From contig NZ_WSRZ01000002.1 in assembly GCF_009828585.1 (NCBI RefSeq), positions 310,001 to 374,000 of the forward strand: a DNA stretch of 64,000 nucleotides. Reading direction: 5' to 3'. How positions within the stretch are numbered: position 1 is the stretch's first letter; the number at the start of each line of letters is the position of its first letter. The position numbers and the translations under genes were made by a program. This DNA comes from Shewanella litoralis (GTDB taxonomy: Bacteria > Pseudomonadota > Gammaproteobacteria > Enterobacterales > Shewanellaceae). Shown in pieces: positions 47,422 through 58,002 of the stretch. The notes beneath the pieces were generated by a model. That model was not told where the DNA came from and made no database searches. It saw nothing but the letters and a program-made list of their open reading frames with translations.

Positions 47422-49710
47422 TTAAATTTTGCAAGCACCGCCTGCGCAACCGTCATCTTCTTCCTCTACGGCAATCAAGTCGTCAAACTGATCTTTAGCG
47501 CCGTCACGGGTGTTATGATAATACAAAGTCTTAACCCCTAACTTGTACACACTTAACAAATCTTTAAGTAAGGTTTGCATGGGTACGCGTCCGCCTTCAA
47601 AACGGCTTGGGTCGTAGTTGGTGTTCGCTGAAATCGCCTGATCGACAAACTTCTGCATTAATCCAACAAGTTGGATGTAGCCATCGTTGTTTGGCATGTT
47701 CCATAACAATTCATACTTGTCTTTAAGTAGGTCAAAATCAGGTACGACTTGCTTTAACTGACCGTCTTTACTGGCTTTAACGCTGATGAGTCCGCGTGGA
47801 GGCTCAATACCGTTAGTCGCATTAGAAATTTGCGACGAGGTTTCAGACGGCATTAATGCCGATAACGTTGAGTTACGTAAACCGTATTGCTTAATGTCGC
47901 TACGTAATGTTTCCCAATCCATGTGTAATGGTTCGTCACAAATCTTATCGAGGTCACGCTTGTAGGTGTCGATAGGTAAAATACCTTTCGAATAAGTTGT
48001 CTCGTTAAATAACGGACATGCACCTTGCTCTTTCGCTAAGTTCATTGAGGCTTTCAGTAAGTAATACTGAATGGCTTCAAAGGTTTTATGGGTCAGGTTG
48101 TTTGCAGAACCGTCTGAGTATTTCTTGCCGTTCTTCGCTAAGTAGTTAGCAAAGTTAATCACGCCAATACCTAAAGTACGGCGGTTCATTGAGCTCGTTT
48201 GTGCTGCTTTGATTGGGTAATCTTGGTAATCCAATAAATTATCTAATGCACGAACAGCAAGATCGGCCAATGGCTCTAGTTCAGATAAATCTTTAATTGC
48301 ACCTAGGTTAAGCGCTGACAACGTACACAGTGCGATTTCACCGTCTGGATCGTCGATGTTGTTCAGTGGCTTAGTTGGCAATGCAATTTCTAAGCACAAG
48401 TTAGATTGCTTAATTGGGGCAACTTTAGAATCAAATGGGCTGTGAGTATTACAGTGATCCACGTTTTGAATGTAGATACGGCCAGTAGATGCACGCTCTT
48501 GCATCATTAGTGAGAATAACTCAACCGCTTTAATTTGTTTTTTACGGACGTTGTCGTCTTGTTCATACTGAAGGTATAAACGTTCAAACTCGGCCTGATC
48601 TTCAAAGAAGGCGTCGTAAAGGCCAGGTACGTCTGATGGGCTGAATAAGCTGATGTATTCGCCTTTAATCAAACGTTGGTACATCAGTTTGTTTAACTGT
48701 ACGCCGTAATCAAGGTGACGAACACGGTTGTCATCCACACCACGGTTGTTTTTAAGCACCAGTAGCGACTCAACTTCTAAATGCCATAGCGGGTAGAACA
48801 GGGTCGCTGCACCGCCACGAACGCCGCCTTGAGAACAAGACTTAACCGCAGTTTGGAAGTATTTATAAAAAGGTAAGCAACCGGTGTGGAATGCTTCACC
48901 GCCGCGGATCGGGCTACCTAACGCACGGATACGGCCAGCGTTAATACCAATACCAGCGCGTTGGCTGACGTATTTAACGATAGACGATGCGGTCGCGTTG
49001 ATTGAATCTAAGCTGTCATCACATTCAATTAGTACACAAGAACTGAACTGACGTGTCGGTGTACGCACACCAGACATGATAGGTGTCGGCAATGAAATTT
49101 TGAACAGAGACGTCGCGTCATAAAAGTCTTTAATGTACTTAAGACGGATTTCTTTTGGGTAACGCGCAAATAAGCACGCTGCCACTAAAATATACAGGAA
49201 CTGCGCACTTTCGTAGACTTCGTGAGTCACACGGTTTTGCACCAGGTATTTGCCTTCTAATTGCTTAACTGCAGCATAAGAGAAGTTCATGTCACGCCAG
49301 TGATCAATGTAGGTGTCTAACGTTTCGATTTCTTCACGAGTGTAATCGGCCAAAATATGCATATCATATTTGCCCATTTCCACTAAACGAGTCACATGGT
49401 CGTACAGCTTAGGTGGTTCGAACTGACCAAAGGCTTTTTTGCGTAAATGAAATACCGCCAGGCGAGCCGCTAAGAATTGATAATCTGGCGAATCTGGCGA
49501 GATTAAATCGGCTGCGGCTTTAATAATGGTTTCATGAATGGCTTCTGTTGGAATGCCGTCAAAAAACTGCAGATGAGATCGAAGTTCAACTTCCGATACT
49601 GAGACGTTTTTTAATCCCTTGGCTGCCCAAGTGATCACGCGGTGAATTTTATCTAAATCGATAGTTTCACGTTCGCCACTGCGTTTAGTGACTGTCATAT
49701 TGCTATTCAT
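47422..49710 (-). CDS. nrdA: Ribonucleoside-diphosphate reductase, class Ia alpha subunit
   Basis: Catalytic subunit, 762 aa, nearly collinear with E. coli NrdA. An N-terminal ATP cone (TVTKRSGERETIDLDKIHRV) carries overall activity control. Active-site cysteines are in FSSCVLIE and NLCLEIALPTKP/ALCTLSALNLG; the radical-transfer tyrosines are in LYYHNTRDGA, and the C-terminal redox pair in DGCAGGACKI. The ATG at 49710 is supported by alignment of the first residues (MNSNMTVTKR) to E. coli, although the ribosome site is weak. Upstream are NrdR-like boxes and a DnaA box. Confidence 0.96.
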   Translation of the reverse strand: MNSNMTVTKRSGERETIDLDKIHRVITWAAKGLKNVSVSEVELRSHLQFFDGIPTEAIHETIIKAAADLISPDSPDYQFLAARLAVFHLRKKAFGQFEPPKLYDHVTRLVEMGKYDMHILADYTREEIETLDTYIDHWRDMNFSYAAVKQLEGKYLVQNRVTHEVYESAQFLYILVAACLFARYPKEIRLKYIKDFYDATSLFKISLPTPIMSGVRTPTRQFSSCVLIECDDSLDSINATASSIVKYVSQRAGIGINAGRIRALGSPIRGGEAFHTGCLPFYKYFQTAVKSCSQGGVRGGAATLFYPLWHLEVESLLVLKNNRGVDDNRVRHLDYGVQLNKLMYQRLIKGEYISLFSPSDVPGLYDAFFEDQAEFERLYLQYEQDDNVRKKQIKAVELFSLMMQERASTGRIYIQNVDHCNTHSPFDSKVAPIKQSNLCLEIALPTKPLNNIDDPDGEIALCTLSALNLGAIKDLSELEPLADLAVRALDNLLDYQDYPIKAAQTSSMNRRTLGIGVINFANYLAKNGKKYSDGSANNLTHKTFEAIQYYLLKASMNLAKEQGACPLFNETTYSKGILPIDTYKRDLDKICDEPLHMDWETLRSDIKQYGLRNSTLSALMPSETSSQISNATNGIEPPRGLISVKASKDGQLKQVVPDFDLLKDKYELLWNMPNNDGYIQLVGLMQKFVDQAISANTNYDPSRFEGGRVPMQTLLKDLLSVYKLGVKTLYYHNTRDGAKDQFDDLIAVEEEDDGCAGGACKI

Positions 49711-49915
49711 TGAAGAGAGGCCTTGGTTCGATATCCGGTCATGTGATCACGTTCTGGATGCTGCGTTACTTTATTCGATCAGAACAAATCACAAAACAGT
49801 TCCATGTTAAAACAATCATCCTGAATGCACTTACGGCAATGTACATCTACAGTACGTTCAGTAAGCATCTACGTTTTTAATGCAAGCATTACGTAGTGTT
49901 TTGATTGTCACCCAC

Positions 49916-49962
49916 ACACAAGATATGGTGTTATTTATAAACTGAGATACAAGATAGTGAGG
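49916..49962 (-). promoter_or_regulatory. Pair of NrdR-like boxes upstream of nrdA
   Basis: ACACAAGATATGGTGT (49916-49931) fits the palindromic NrdR consensus. A weaker ATACAAGATAGTGAGG (49947-49962) begins exactly 31 bp further, the three-turn spacing known for NrdR box pairs. About 210 bp from the nrdA start. NrdR represses ribonucleotide reductase genes when dATP is high. Confidence 0.65.
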
Positions 49963-50000
49963 TTTGAGCTGATTTGCAAGCCACAATTACATTAACTTCT

Positions 50001-50009
50001 TGTGGATAA
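50001..50009 (-). promoter_or_regulatory. DnaA box upstream of nrdA
   Basis: TGTGGATAA is a perfect complement of the DnaA consensus TTATCCACA; a related TTGAGGATAA follows at 50011-50020. DnaA boxes regulate nrdAB in E. coli, so the placement about 290 bp from the gene is meaningful. Confidence 0.6.
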
Positions 50010-50108
50010 GTTGAGGATAAAGAGCAGGGTTAGTAACGGCTAACCCTAGAGCCCAAATTTATATAGTGTTTTTCATGGATGATGTTTTTTTGTGCGATAG
50101 ATTAGAAA

Positions 50109-50141
50109 TTTTTGATCGCTAAAATAAGCAGCGATCAAAAA
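50109..50141. other. 12-bp palindrome between nrdA promoter region and HAD gene
   Basis: TTTTTGATCGCT and AGCGATCAAAAA form a 12-bp stem around a 9-nt loop. The T run is 5' and the A run 3' on both strands, so it is not an intrinsic terminator in either direction. It lies 115 bp after the stop of the HAD phosphatase gene. Role unknown. Confidence 0.5.
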
Positions 50142-50255
50142 ATTAACACCAATTTTAGATTGATCTTTTGTCGCATTTGATGTGCAACTATATTGGTGAC
50201 AACTCCTTGTGTAATCTTTTGTAATAACTGGGCGACACTTAAGCATCCATTGTGT

Positions 50256-50915
50256 TTAGGCAAAAAATTGTTTTAACGATGCGCCGTGTTCAAATTGCTG
50301 CTTGGATGGCCACAGATCAGGTGTATCTGTGGCAGATAAATATCCCCAAAGCGCAACGCCACCAAGCATATTGGCGTTGTGGGCGGCGATCAGATCGCGC
50401 TCAGCATCACCTAAATATAAAATGTGTTCTGGTGGCGTGGATATTTGCTGGGCGGCTAATAACATCGGGGCGGTGTGGGGTTTTGCATGACGCGTGCTGT
50501 CGCCGCTGATCATGGTTTTTAGCTGGTGAGTTAATCCCAGTTTTTCAACCAGTGGCCGAGCAAAACGGGCAGGCTTATTGGTGACCACACCGTAAGGAAT
50601 ACCTTGCTCATCTAATAATGTCAGTAGCTCAGCCAAGTTATCGAATAAACGACTGTGATCGCCATTAATTCGGCCATAATGTTGTAATAACTTTTGTTGA
50701 ATATGTACTTGCAGTGCTTCATCGGCATTGGGTATGGCCGTTTTAACTAAAAACAAACTGCCGTGCGAAGCGGCATGGCGCATTTTATCCAGTGGCTGAG
50801 CACTAAAACCGGCATCATCTAAACTCAAATTCAATGCATGAACTAAATCAGGTGCGGTATCGGCTAATGTGCCATCAAGGTCAAATAATACCCCTTTAAC
50901 ATCGTGTTTATGCAC
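50256..50915 (-). CDS. HAD phosphatase, Gph/MupP-like
   Basis: A 219-aa haloacid dehalogenase-type phosphatase. Motif I FDLDGTLADTAPD (Asp nucleophile), motif II VVTNKPARF, motif III Lys in RHAKPHTAPM, motif IV LYLGDAERDLIAAHNA. Often annotated as phosphoglycolate phosphatase. The location directly after ubiG, near gyrA and serC, mirrors the place of the N-acetylmuramate-6-phosphate phosphatase MupP in Pseudomonas, and the segment HSRLFDNLAELL to VVTNKPARFARP resembles it from memory. Either role is possible; no symbol given. Cotranscribed with ubiG (100-bp gap). Confidence 0.85.
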   Translation of the reverse strand: MHKHDVKGVLFDLDGTLADTAPDLVHALNLSLDDAGFSAQPLDKMRHAASHGSLFLVKTAIPNADEALQVHIQQKLLQHYGRINGDHSRLFDNLAELLTLLDEQGIPYGVVTNKPARFARPLVEKLGLTHQLKTMISGDSTRHAKPHTAPMLLAAQQISTPPEHILYLGDAERDLIAAHNANMLGGVALWGYLSATDTPDLWPSKQQFEHGASLKQFFA

Positions 50916-51015
50916 TGTATAAATCCTTGTGTAGGCGTGGGCTCGGCGCGAGGAATAACTGCGGTGAGAGGCCGATAACGTGGCTGTTATCGGCTTTTAA
51001 TGGTCGTAAGCCTGT

Positions 51016-51738
51016 TTAATCGATTTTCTGGGTGGCAACCATGTAGTTTACATCAACACTGTTAGTGTATTTAAATACGCCAGACAGGGGATTGTAGGTA
51101 ATGCCCAAAGCATCTTTACATAATAAATCGGTATTATCGACCAGCGCCATTAACTCAGATGGACGAATAAATTTACTGTGGTCATGTGTGCCAATAGGCA
51201 ACATTTTCAGTAAATATTCGGCGCCGATAATGGTTTGCAAGTAAGACATAATATTGCGGTTTATGGTAGAGAAAAACACAAAACCATTAGGTTTGACCAT
51301 ATCACAACAGGCTTGAATGACCGATTGTGGATCGGGGACATGCTCAAGCATTTCCATGCAAGTGACCACATCATAATATTCGCGGTGACTGTCGCGGTGA
51401 TCTTCTGCGGTGGTTTTAAGATAATTAACGCTAATCCCGGCTTCTAATGCATGCAACTTTGCCACTTCTAAGGGCTCTGTACCCATGTCGATACCATCAA
51501 CATTAGCGCCAATACGCGCCATGCTTTCAGATAAAATACCACCACCACAACCCACATCTAATACGTTTTTGCCAAATACACCGCCTGCGGTTTGATCGAT
51601 ATAATTTAATCGCAGCGGATTAAGTAAATGCAATGGCTTGAACTCGCCATTAAGATCCCACCAGGTTTGTGCCATGGCTTCAAATTTTGCGATCTCATGC
51701 GGATCAACATTGGCTGTTGATTGTTCAGCGTCTGACAT
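51016..51738 (-). CDS. ubiG: Ubiquinone biosynthesis O-methyltransferase
   Basis: S-adenosylmethionine-dependent enzyme that performs both O-methylations in ubiquinone synthesis. The N-terminus with [23 protein letters not shown] (in two parts) is specific for UbiG. The SAM-binding motif is [16 protein letters not shown], followed by [11 protein letters not shown] and FFSTINRN. Length 240 aa is standard. Divergent from gyrA across 387 bp, as in E. coli. Confidence 0.94.
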   Translation of the reverse strand: MSDAEQSTANVDPHEIAKFEAMAQTWWDLNGEFKPLHLLNPLRLNYIDQTAGGVFGKNVLDVGCGGGILSESMARIGANVDGIDMGTEPLEVAKLHALEAGISVNYLKTTAEDHRDSHREYYDVVTCMEMLEHVPDPQSVIQACCDMVKPNGFVFFSTINRNIMSYLQTIIGAEYLLKMLPIGTHDHSKFIRPSELMALVDNTDLLCKDALGITYNPLSGVFKYTNSVDVNYMVATQKID

Positions 51739-52125
51739 AAGTTAACCTAACTGTCTAATAAAGTATGGGCGTTATTATAACGATAACCTTCACGAATAGT
51801 AGTCAACATTGTGCTTTTAAGACTTAGCTTTGCTTATAAAATCGCCGTTTAGAACCCGTGGGAACATTTTTTATAATATAAAGCGCTTAAAGCATCAGCA
51901 GTTTGGCTTTTATGTCGACAAAAATTGTTGGCATATTAGTGTGTAATTAAACTAAGCAAGCTGAAAATATTAGCTTTTTTATAATTTTTATACCCGAGTA
52001 GGCATTTGGCTGGTGTTTGCTCTGGCGACATTAAATATCTGTGTTAGAATGCCAAATCACGTTTTTAAGCTAGATAATAATATGGAAGATTTATTGTCAG
52101 CTAACTTTAGGGGAACGCGCAGTTT
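51739..52125. other. Divergent ubiG/gyrA control region
   Basis: 387 bp, AT-rich. A probable extended -10 element TGTTAGAAT lies at 52042-52050, 75 bp before gyrA, without a convincing -35. The similarity of TAGAATGCC to the tRNA-operon promoter is noted. No regulator site was identified. Confidence 0.45.
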
Positions 52126-54852
52126 ATGACTGATCTGGCATCATCTATTTCGCCAATTAATATCGAAGACGAACTTAAGAATTCTTACCTTGATTACGCC
52201 ATGAGTGTAATTGTAGGTCGTGCATTACCTGACGTGCGTGACGGTTTAAAGCCCGTTCACCGTCGCGTATTGTTCGCAATGAGCGAATTAAAAAACGATT
52301 GGAACAAACCATATAAAAAATCCGCTCGTGTCGTTGGTGACGTAATTGGTAAATATCACCCACATGGTGATACCGCGGTATACGATACCATCGTCCGTAT
52401 GGCGCAACCTTTCTCGCTTCGCTACACACTGGTCGACGGACAAGGAAACTTTGGTTCGGTTGACGGTGACTCGGCAGCGGCAATGCGTTATACCGAAATC
52501 CGTATGCAAAAGTTGGCGCATTCACTGCTTGCCGACCTTGAAAAAGAAACCGTCGACTTTGTTCCTAACTACGACGGCACTGAATTTATTCCTGCTGTAT
52601 TGCCAACACGTGTACCTAACCTGTTAATCAATGGTTCATCAGGTATTGCTGTTGGTATGGCAACTAACATTCCGCCACATAACTTAACAGAAGTGGTTAA
52701 AGGCTGTTTAGCCTTAATCGATGAGCCAAGCTTATCGATTGAACAGTTAATGGAATACATTCCTGGCCCTGATTTCCCAACAGCGGCATCGATTAACGGC
52801 CGCAAAGGCATTATTGATGCGTATAAAACCGGTCGCGGCCGTGCTGTTATGCGTTCTAAAGCTGAAGTCGAGACCGAAGATAATGGCCGTGAACGTATTA
52901 TTGTTCATGAAATTCCATATCAAGTTAACAAAGCTAAGCTGATTGAAAAAATCGCTGAGTTAGTGAAAGACAAAAAGATTGAAGGCATTAGCGGTTTACG
53001 CGATGAGTCTGATAAAGACGGCATGCGTATCGTGATTGAAATCAAACGCGGTGAAGTAGGCGAGGTTGTATTAAACAACCTATATGCCCAAACACAAATG
53101 CAGTGTTCTTTTGGTATTAACATGGTGGCATTGACCAACGGTCAGCCTAAATTGTTTAACCTTAAAGAAATGCTTGAGTGCTTTATTCTTCACCGTCGTG
53201 AAGTTGTTACCCGTCGTACGGTATTTGAACTGCGTAAAGCGCGCGAACGTGCTCATATTCTTGAAGCACTAGCGATTGCACTGGCTAACATCGACCCAAT
53301 CATTGCATTAATTAAGGCTTCTCCAACACCTGCTGAAGCGAAAGTGAAGTTAATTGCACAAGGTTGGGAATTAGGCCATGTACAAGGCATGCTTGAAAAA
53401 GCAGGCGATGATGCCGCGCGCCCTGAATGGTTAGAGCCTGAATATGGTATCCGTGACGGCAAATACTATTTAACAGAACAACAAGCGCAAGCGATCCTTG
53501 AATTACGTTTACACCGTTTAACCGGTTTAGAACATGACAAGATTTTAGCTGAATACGAAGAGCTATTAGTGCTCATTGCGGGTCTATTATTGATCCTTCG
53601 TAGTCCAGAGCGCTTAATGGAAGTCATTAAAGAAGAGCTAGAAGAAATTCTAGAACAATATGGTGACGCCCGTCGTACAATTATTAACGCCAACGAAATT
53701 GACATGAGTCTTGAAGACTTAATCAATGAAGAAGACGTTGTCGTGACCTTGTCGCATTTAGGTTACGCCAAGTACCAGCCATTGTCTGACTACCAAGCAC
53801 AGCGTCGTGGTGGTAAAGGTAAAGCCGCGACTAAAGTAAAAGACGAAGATTTCGTTGAAAAACTGCTGGTTGCTAATACTCACGATACCATTTTGTGTTT
53901 CTCTGACTTTGGTAAAATGTACTGGCTTAAAGTGTACCAGTTACCGCTTGCGAGCCGTACCGCTCGTGGTCGTCCAATTGTTAACTTGTTGCCATTGTCT
54001 GATGGTGAACGTATTACCGCTATTTTACCGGTACGCGAATACGCTGATGATAAGTACATCATCATGGCGACTGCAGACGGCACCGTGAAAAAAACCGCGT
54101 TAACTGCGTACAGCAATCCACGCGCAAACGGCATTATTGCCGTGAACTTAAAAGACGGCGACCAGTTAATTGGTGTTGATATTACTGAAGGTAGCGACGA
54201 CATCATGTTGTTCTCTAACGAAGGTAAAGTGGTTCGCTTTAACGAAAAAGCACGTGATTCTGAAACCGGTGAAGTAAAGATTGATGCCGAAACAGGCGAA
54301 GAAATCATCGCATTACGTCCAATGGGCCGTACTGCAACGGGTGTTCGTGGTATTAAACTTGAAGACGGTCAAAAAGTGGTTTCACTGATTGTACCTAAAG
54401 GTGATGGCGCAATCTTAACGGTAACCGAAAACGGTTATGGTAAGCGTACTGAGCTAAGTGAATACCCAGCGAAGAGCCGTGGCACTAAAGGTGTTGTATC
54501 CATTAAAGTGAGTGAGCGTAATGGCTCAGTAGTGGGTGCCGTGCAAGTCGGTGATTTTGATGAAATCATGCTTATCAGTGACAAAGGCACCTTGGTGCGT
54601 ACTCCTGCTGAAGGCGTTTCAATTATTGGCCGTAACACGCAAGGTGTGACCATTATCCGTACTGCAGATGACGAGAAAGTCGTCGGCTTACAACGTATTG
54701 AAGAAATTCAAACTGAAGAGCTGTTAGATGAAGAAGGCAACGTGATTGCACCTGCTGCTAGCATCGACGGTGAAGCAACAGATGTTGAGTCTGTTGACGC
54801 AGAAGTTGATACTGATTTACAAGATGATGTAGAGAGCGACGAACAGGACTAA
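52126..54852 (+). CDS. gyrA: DNA gyrase subunit A
   Basis: Breakage-reunion subunit introducing negative supercoils. The catalytic Tyr is in [10 protein letters not shown] (about 123). The quinolone-determining region reads [15 protein letters not shown]: the residue equal to E. coli Ser83 is Thr, and Asp87 is kept. The C-terminal pinwheel contains the GyrA box QRRGGKG near residue 565. A stretch around [16 protein letters not shown] adds about 15 residues relative to E. coli. The acidic tail ends DVESDEQD. Length 908 aa. AGGGGAACGCGCAGTTT lies before the ATG. Confidence 0.97.
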   Translation: MTDLASSISPINIEDELKNSYLDYAMSVIVGRALPDVRDGLKPVHRRVLFAMSELKNDWNKPYKKSARVVGDVIGKYHPHGDTAVYDTIVRMAQPFSLRYTLVDGQGNFGSVDGDSAAAMRYTEIRMQKLAHSLLADLEKETVDFVPNYDGTEFIPAVLPTRVPNLLINGSSGIAVGMATNIPPHNLTEVVKGCLALIDEPSLSIEQLMEYIPGPDFPTAASINGRKGIIDAYKTGRGRAVMRSKAEVETEDNGRERIIVHEIPYQVNKAKLIEKIAELVKDKKIEGISGLRDESDKDGMRIVIEIKRGEVGEVVLNNLYAQTQMQCSFGINMVALTNGQPKLFNLKEMLECFILHRREVVTRRTVFELRKARERAHILEALAIALANIDPIIALIKASPTPAEAKVKLIAQGWELGHVQGMLEKAGDDAARPEWLEPEYGIRDGKYYLTEQQAQAILELRLHRLTGLEHDKILAEYEELLVLIAGLLLILRSPERLMEVIKEELEEILEQYGDARRTIINANEIDMSLEDLINEEDVVVTLSHLGYAKYQPLSDYQAQRRGGKGKAATKVKDEDFVEKLLVANTHDTILCFSDFGKMYWLKVYQLPLASRTARGRPIVNLLPLSDGERITAILPVREYADDKYIIMATADGTVKKTALTAYSNPRANGIIAVNLKDGDQLIGVDITEGSDDIMLFSNEGKVVRFNEKARDSETGEVKIDAETGEEIIALRPMGRTATGVRGIKLEDGQKVVSLIVPKGDGAILTVTENGYGKRTELSEYPAKSRGTKGVVSIKVSERNGSVVGAVQVGDFDEIMLISDKGTLVRTPAEGVSIIGRNTQGVTIIRTADDEKVVGLQRIEEIQTEELLDEEGNVIAPAASIDGEATDVESVDAEVDTDLQDDVESDEQD

Positions 54853-54880
54853 CCTGTACGATTATCTCAACACACTAATA

Positions 54881-54907
54881 ACGAGCGCCTCAGGGCGCTC
54901 GTTTTAT
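54881..54907 (+). terminator. Intrinsic terminator of gyrA
   Basis: Stem CGAGCGCC/GGGCGCTCG with a TCA loop, followed by TTTTATTTT. A further weak hairpin AATAGGC/GCCTATT lies at 54930-54951. Confidence 0.88.
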
Positions 54908-55075
54908 TTTGCGGAAAATTATTCATCAAAATAGGCAAATAAAGGCCTATTCAACAGCTCATAAAGTCCTTAGTATTAACGGCTATACATGATGATATCC
55001 ATCATATGAATTATCTGAGTAGATCAGAGAGTTAATGTGATTGGTATGAATACAAATTGAGTCAAGGAGTTGTCT

Positions 55076-56167
55076 GTGAGCGCGATTTATAATTTCTGTG
55101 CGGGTCCTGCGATGTTACCTCAAGCTGTGATGCAAAAAGCACAACAGGAATTAATTGATTGGAATGGCCTTGGCGTTTCCGTTATGGAAATCAGTCATCG
55201 TAGTAAAGAGTTTATCGCCTTAACCGAGCAAGCAGAAGCCACCTTGCGGCAGTTAATGCACATTCCGACAAACTACCATGTGCTTTTTATGCACGGTGGT
55301 GGCCGCGCCCAGTTTTCAAATGTCGTTAACAACTTTTTAGGTGATAACGGTCGTGCCTTATATTTAGTCAGTGGCCAGTGGTCGTCTGCTGCGGTGACCG
55401 AAGCACATAAGTTGGTTGGTGAAAGCCAAATAGACAGCCTTAATATTGTTGAAAACGTCGACGGCTTAAATCAAGTGAACTTGCCAGATCTTAATGCGAT
55501 CGATAAAGACTATCGTTATGTGCATTACTGCTCTAATGAAACGGTTGACGGTATTGAAATCTTTGAAGAGCTAGACAGCCCATGGCCAGTAGTTGCCGAT
55601 CTGTCATCAACCATTATGTCCCATGACATTGATGTCAGCAAATATGGGCTTATTTATGCAGGTGCACAAAAGAACATTGGCCCATCGGGCTTATCGATTG
55701 TGATTGTACGTGATGACATGCTTAAGCTACCTTCATTGCCACAGTCATCAATCATGGATTATCGTATCGCGGTTGAGCATGGCTCAATGTTTAATACTCC
55801 GCCCACGTTTGCATGGTACCTCGCATCAGAAGTGTTTGCCTGGTTAGCGGCAAATGGCGGCGTGAGTGCAATGGCTGAAGTAAATCAGCAAAAAGCGGCA
55901 TTACTGTATGATTGTATCGATTCAAATCCATTTTATAAAAATGGTGTTGCGCCGCACAATCGTTCACGCATGAACGTTACTTTCCAGTTGGTGAATGACG
56001 CTCTTGATGGCGAGTTTTTAAAACAAGCAGAGCAGGCGGGTTTAGTTGCGCTAAAAGGGCATCGTATTGTCGGCGGCATGCGCGCGAGTATTTATAACGC
56101 AATGCCATTAGCGGGTGTGCAAAAACTGGTCAACTTTATGAATCAATTTGCCACTCAGCACGCTTAA
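55076..56167 (+). CDS. serC: Phosphoserine aminotransferase
   Basis: Pyridoxal phosphate enzyme for serine synthesis and pyridoxine synthesis. N-terminus [12 protein letters not shown], substrate loop [13 protein letters not shown], and the PLP-binding Lys in [13 protein letters not shown] (about residue 197). The C-terminus has [17 protein letters not shown]. The GTG at 55076 lies 6 nt after AAGGAG; a TTG two codons upstream directly abuts that site and is rejected. Length 363 aa is normal. Likely transcribed separately from gyrA, since a terminator lies between. Confidence 0.95.
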   Translation: MSAIYNFCAGPAMLPQAVMQKAQQELIDWNGLGVSVMEISHRSKEFIALTEQAEATLRQLMHIPTNYHVLFMHGGGRAQFSNVVNNFLGDNGRALYLVSGQWSSAAVTEAHKLVGESQIDSLNIVENVDGLNQVNLPDLNAIDKDYRYVHYCSNETVDGIEIFEELDSPWPVVADLSSTIMSHDIDVSKYGLIYAGAQKNIGPSGLSIVIVRDDMLKLPSLPQSSIMDYRIAVEHGSMFNTPPTFAWYLASEVFAWLAANGGVSAMAEVNQQKAALLYDCIDSNPFYKNGVAPHNRSRMNVTFQLVNDALDGEFLKQAEQAGLVALKGHRIVGGMRASIYNAMPLAGVQKLVNFMNQFATQHA

Positions 56168-56182
56168 CGTTTGCTGCCATTG

Positions 56183-56237
56183 TTAACGCCTCTGTTGAGG
56201 CGTTAAATCCCAAGAAGATCCTAAGTGGATCTTTTTT
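56183..56237 (+). terminator. Tandem hairpins after serC
   Basis: A 10-bp stem TTAACGCCTC/GAGGCGTTAA (56183-56206) is followed by AAGATCC/GGATCTT (56215-56233) with a TTTT tail. The second is the intrinsic terminator. Confidence 0.8.
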
Positions 56238-56374
56238 GTTATGTGTAGCGTAAATGTGGATGAGTCATCACTTATCTTTGCATAGCTTTACCCTTAAATA
56301 CGGGGTTGTTAACCCCTTTTTAACCGCATAAGTTTTATAGTCTTTCCATGGCGCGACACTCATGGAGACAAATA

Positions 56375-57775
56375 ATGACCACCCCAACAGCAACAAAATC
56401 GCCTATCCATAAGGCCAGTATTTACCCATTACAACTGCCTAAAACGACCAAGTTGGCAGTGGCTTATCTCTCTATCGTGATCGTGCCGGTTGTCATAGCA
56501 CAGCTTTTAGGTATGCAAATTGAAGGTATTTACACCAGCATATTAAGTGCGGTTAACTTACTTGCCATGAGTGTGTTTTTTATGCAATTTCCGCTGGCGG
56601 GTCGCATCAAACAATTACCTTTGTTCGCCAATATTGACTGGGGGATCACCAGGCACAAACAGCTCGGGCAGTATGTAGGCCTATTCTTTTTCTTACATCC
56701 CATTTTGATTTTGCTGCCTAAAGCAATGATGTCATTTGACGACTTTAGTGTCAGCCTCATCAGCGCAATTACGTCACCCCATTTATTAACAGGGCTACTC
56801 GCCTGGGTAACGATGGCGGTGTGGGTGTTGATGTCGGTGTTTAAAGATAAGCTCAATATCAACTATGAAACTTGGCGTTTTCTGCATGTGATTGGTTTTA
56901 GCATTATCGCTACACTGGCAACATTGCATATCACCACAGTGGGCAGTCATGGCCAATATAATCAACAGTTTAATGTTACTTGGTGGCTGCTATATGCCGT
57001 GTCTATGACATTAATTGTTTATAACTATGGCATTAAACCGCGTTTAATTAAGCAACGTCCTTATGCCATTTCTCATGTTGAAAAAATCAATGAATCTGAT
57101 TGGCAGGTTAACATTGCCCCGACCACCTCCAATACGCTGGCATATCAACCTGGGCAATTTGTGTGGCTCAATACCACGGGCAACCCTTACAGCTTTGAGC
57201 AACATCCATTTTCAATTGTGACAGGGGCTGAGCAAGGGCAATTAGGCTTTATTATCAGAGCACTTGGCGATTTTACCTCATCACTTGATCAACTAACTGC
57301 AGGTCAAACCGTGTTTGTTGATGGCCCCTACGGCTGCATGACGTTAGATCAAAGCCAGCTTGCAAGCGGTATTACCCTCATCGCCGGCGGAGCGGGGATT
57401 GCCCCCATGTTAAGTTTATTACGTCAGCTTGCTGCGCAACATGATCCACGGCCTATCTGGTTGCTCTATGCTAACCGCACCCAAGCGCGCATGGTATATG
57501 TTGATGAGTTAGTTGAGCTTGAAAAGACCATGATCGACTTTAAAGTACAGCTAATATGTGAACAGCTAAATGTGCATGATGACAGCTTACCGAGTTACCT
57601 CGTGCCAGGGCTGATTAATCAAACGCTTATCAATGCCACCATGACAACAGGTAAAGAGTCACAATGGACGTTTTACTTATGTGGGCCAAAAGGGATGATT
57701 GCTGCAACGACAACACATTTACACACGTTAGGCATTACTCAGCCGCAAATTCATTTTGAACAACTTGCATTTTAG
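56375..57775 (+). CDS. Ferric-reductase-like transmembrane flavocytochrome
   Basis: 466 aa. The N-terminal half has about six membrane helices with two His pairs spaced as haem b ligands: RHKQLGQYVGLFFFLH (13 residues between) and FLHVIGFSIIATLATLH. The C-terminal half is a cytoplasmic FAD/NAD(P) reductase: FAD-binding EQHPFSIV, loop DGPYGCM, nucleotide-binding GGAGIAPMLSLLR and the closing FYLCGPKGM. Thus NAD(P)H electrons could cross the membrane by haem. The ATG at 56375 (GGAGACAAAT upstream) is chosen over one nine codons earlier. First gene of a three-gene operon with a ferredoxin and an exported flavoprotein. Confidence 0.85.
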   Translation: MTTPTATKSPIHKASIYPLQLPKTTKLAVAYLSIVIVPVVIAQLLGMQIEGIYTSILSAVNLLAMSVFFMQFPLAGRIKQLPLFANIDWGITRHKQLGQYVGLFFFLHPILILLPKAMMSFDDFSVSLISAITSPHLLTGLLAWVTMAVWVLMSVFKDKLNINYETWRFLHVIGFSIIATLATLHITTVGSHGQYNQQFNVTWWLLYAVSMTLIVYNYGIKPRLIKQRPYAISHVEKINESDWQVNIAPTTSNTLAYQPGQFVWLNTTGNPYSFEQHPFSIVTGAEQGQLGFIIRALGDFTSSLDQLTAGQTVFVDGPYGCMTLDQSQLASGITLIAGGAGIAPMLSLLRQLAAQHDPRPIWLLYANRTQARMVYVDELVELEKTMIDFKVQLICEQLNVHDDSLPSYLVPGLINQTLINATMTTGKESQWTFYLCGPKGMIAATTTHLHTLGITQPQIHFEQLAF

Positions 57776-57784
57776 GAGCGCAGC

Positions 57785-58000
57785 ATGCCTATTAAACAAA
57801 TTTCTGGATGTATTGGTTGTGAGGCTTGCGTTAAAAGCTGTCCAACCGATGTTATCCATATGAATAAAGAAACAAATAAAGCCGAAATACGTTATCCAGA
57901 AGACTGTCAAATCTGTCATTTATGCAGATTGTATTGTCCGGTAGGGGCGATTACCATCACGCCCGATAAAAGTATCCCTGTTAAGGTTTCGTGGAGGTAA
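57785..58000 (+). CDS. Ferredoxin with two 4Fe-4S motifs (71 aa)
   Basis: Eight cysteines in two clusters: CIGCEACVKSCP and CQICHLCRLYCP, each CxxCxxCxxxCP. The size and spacing are of a bacterial dicluster ferredoxin. There is no signal peptide, so it acts in the cytoplasm. It starts 9 nt after the flavocytochrome gene with AGGAGCGCAGC upstream and overlaps the GGAGG region of the next gene. It could carry electrons to or from the flavocytochrome, or assist maturation of the flavoprotein; partner not known. Confidence 0.88.
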   Translation: MPIKQISGCIGCEACVKSCPTDVIHMNKETNKAEIRYPEDCQICHLCRLYCPVGAITITPDKSIPVKVSWR

Positions 58001-58002
58001 TG

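Noticed and set aside
50109-50141. Hairpin considered as a terminator of the ubiG-HAD operon
   Set aside because: T run precedes and A run follows the stem on both strands, the opposite of an intrinsic terminator.
53880-54308. Long antisense frame (142 codons) in gyrA
   Set aside because: Lies opposite a strongly conserved coding region; a shadow of codon bias, as are other antisense frames in gyrA, patZ, the RND gene and nrdA.
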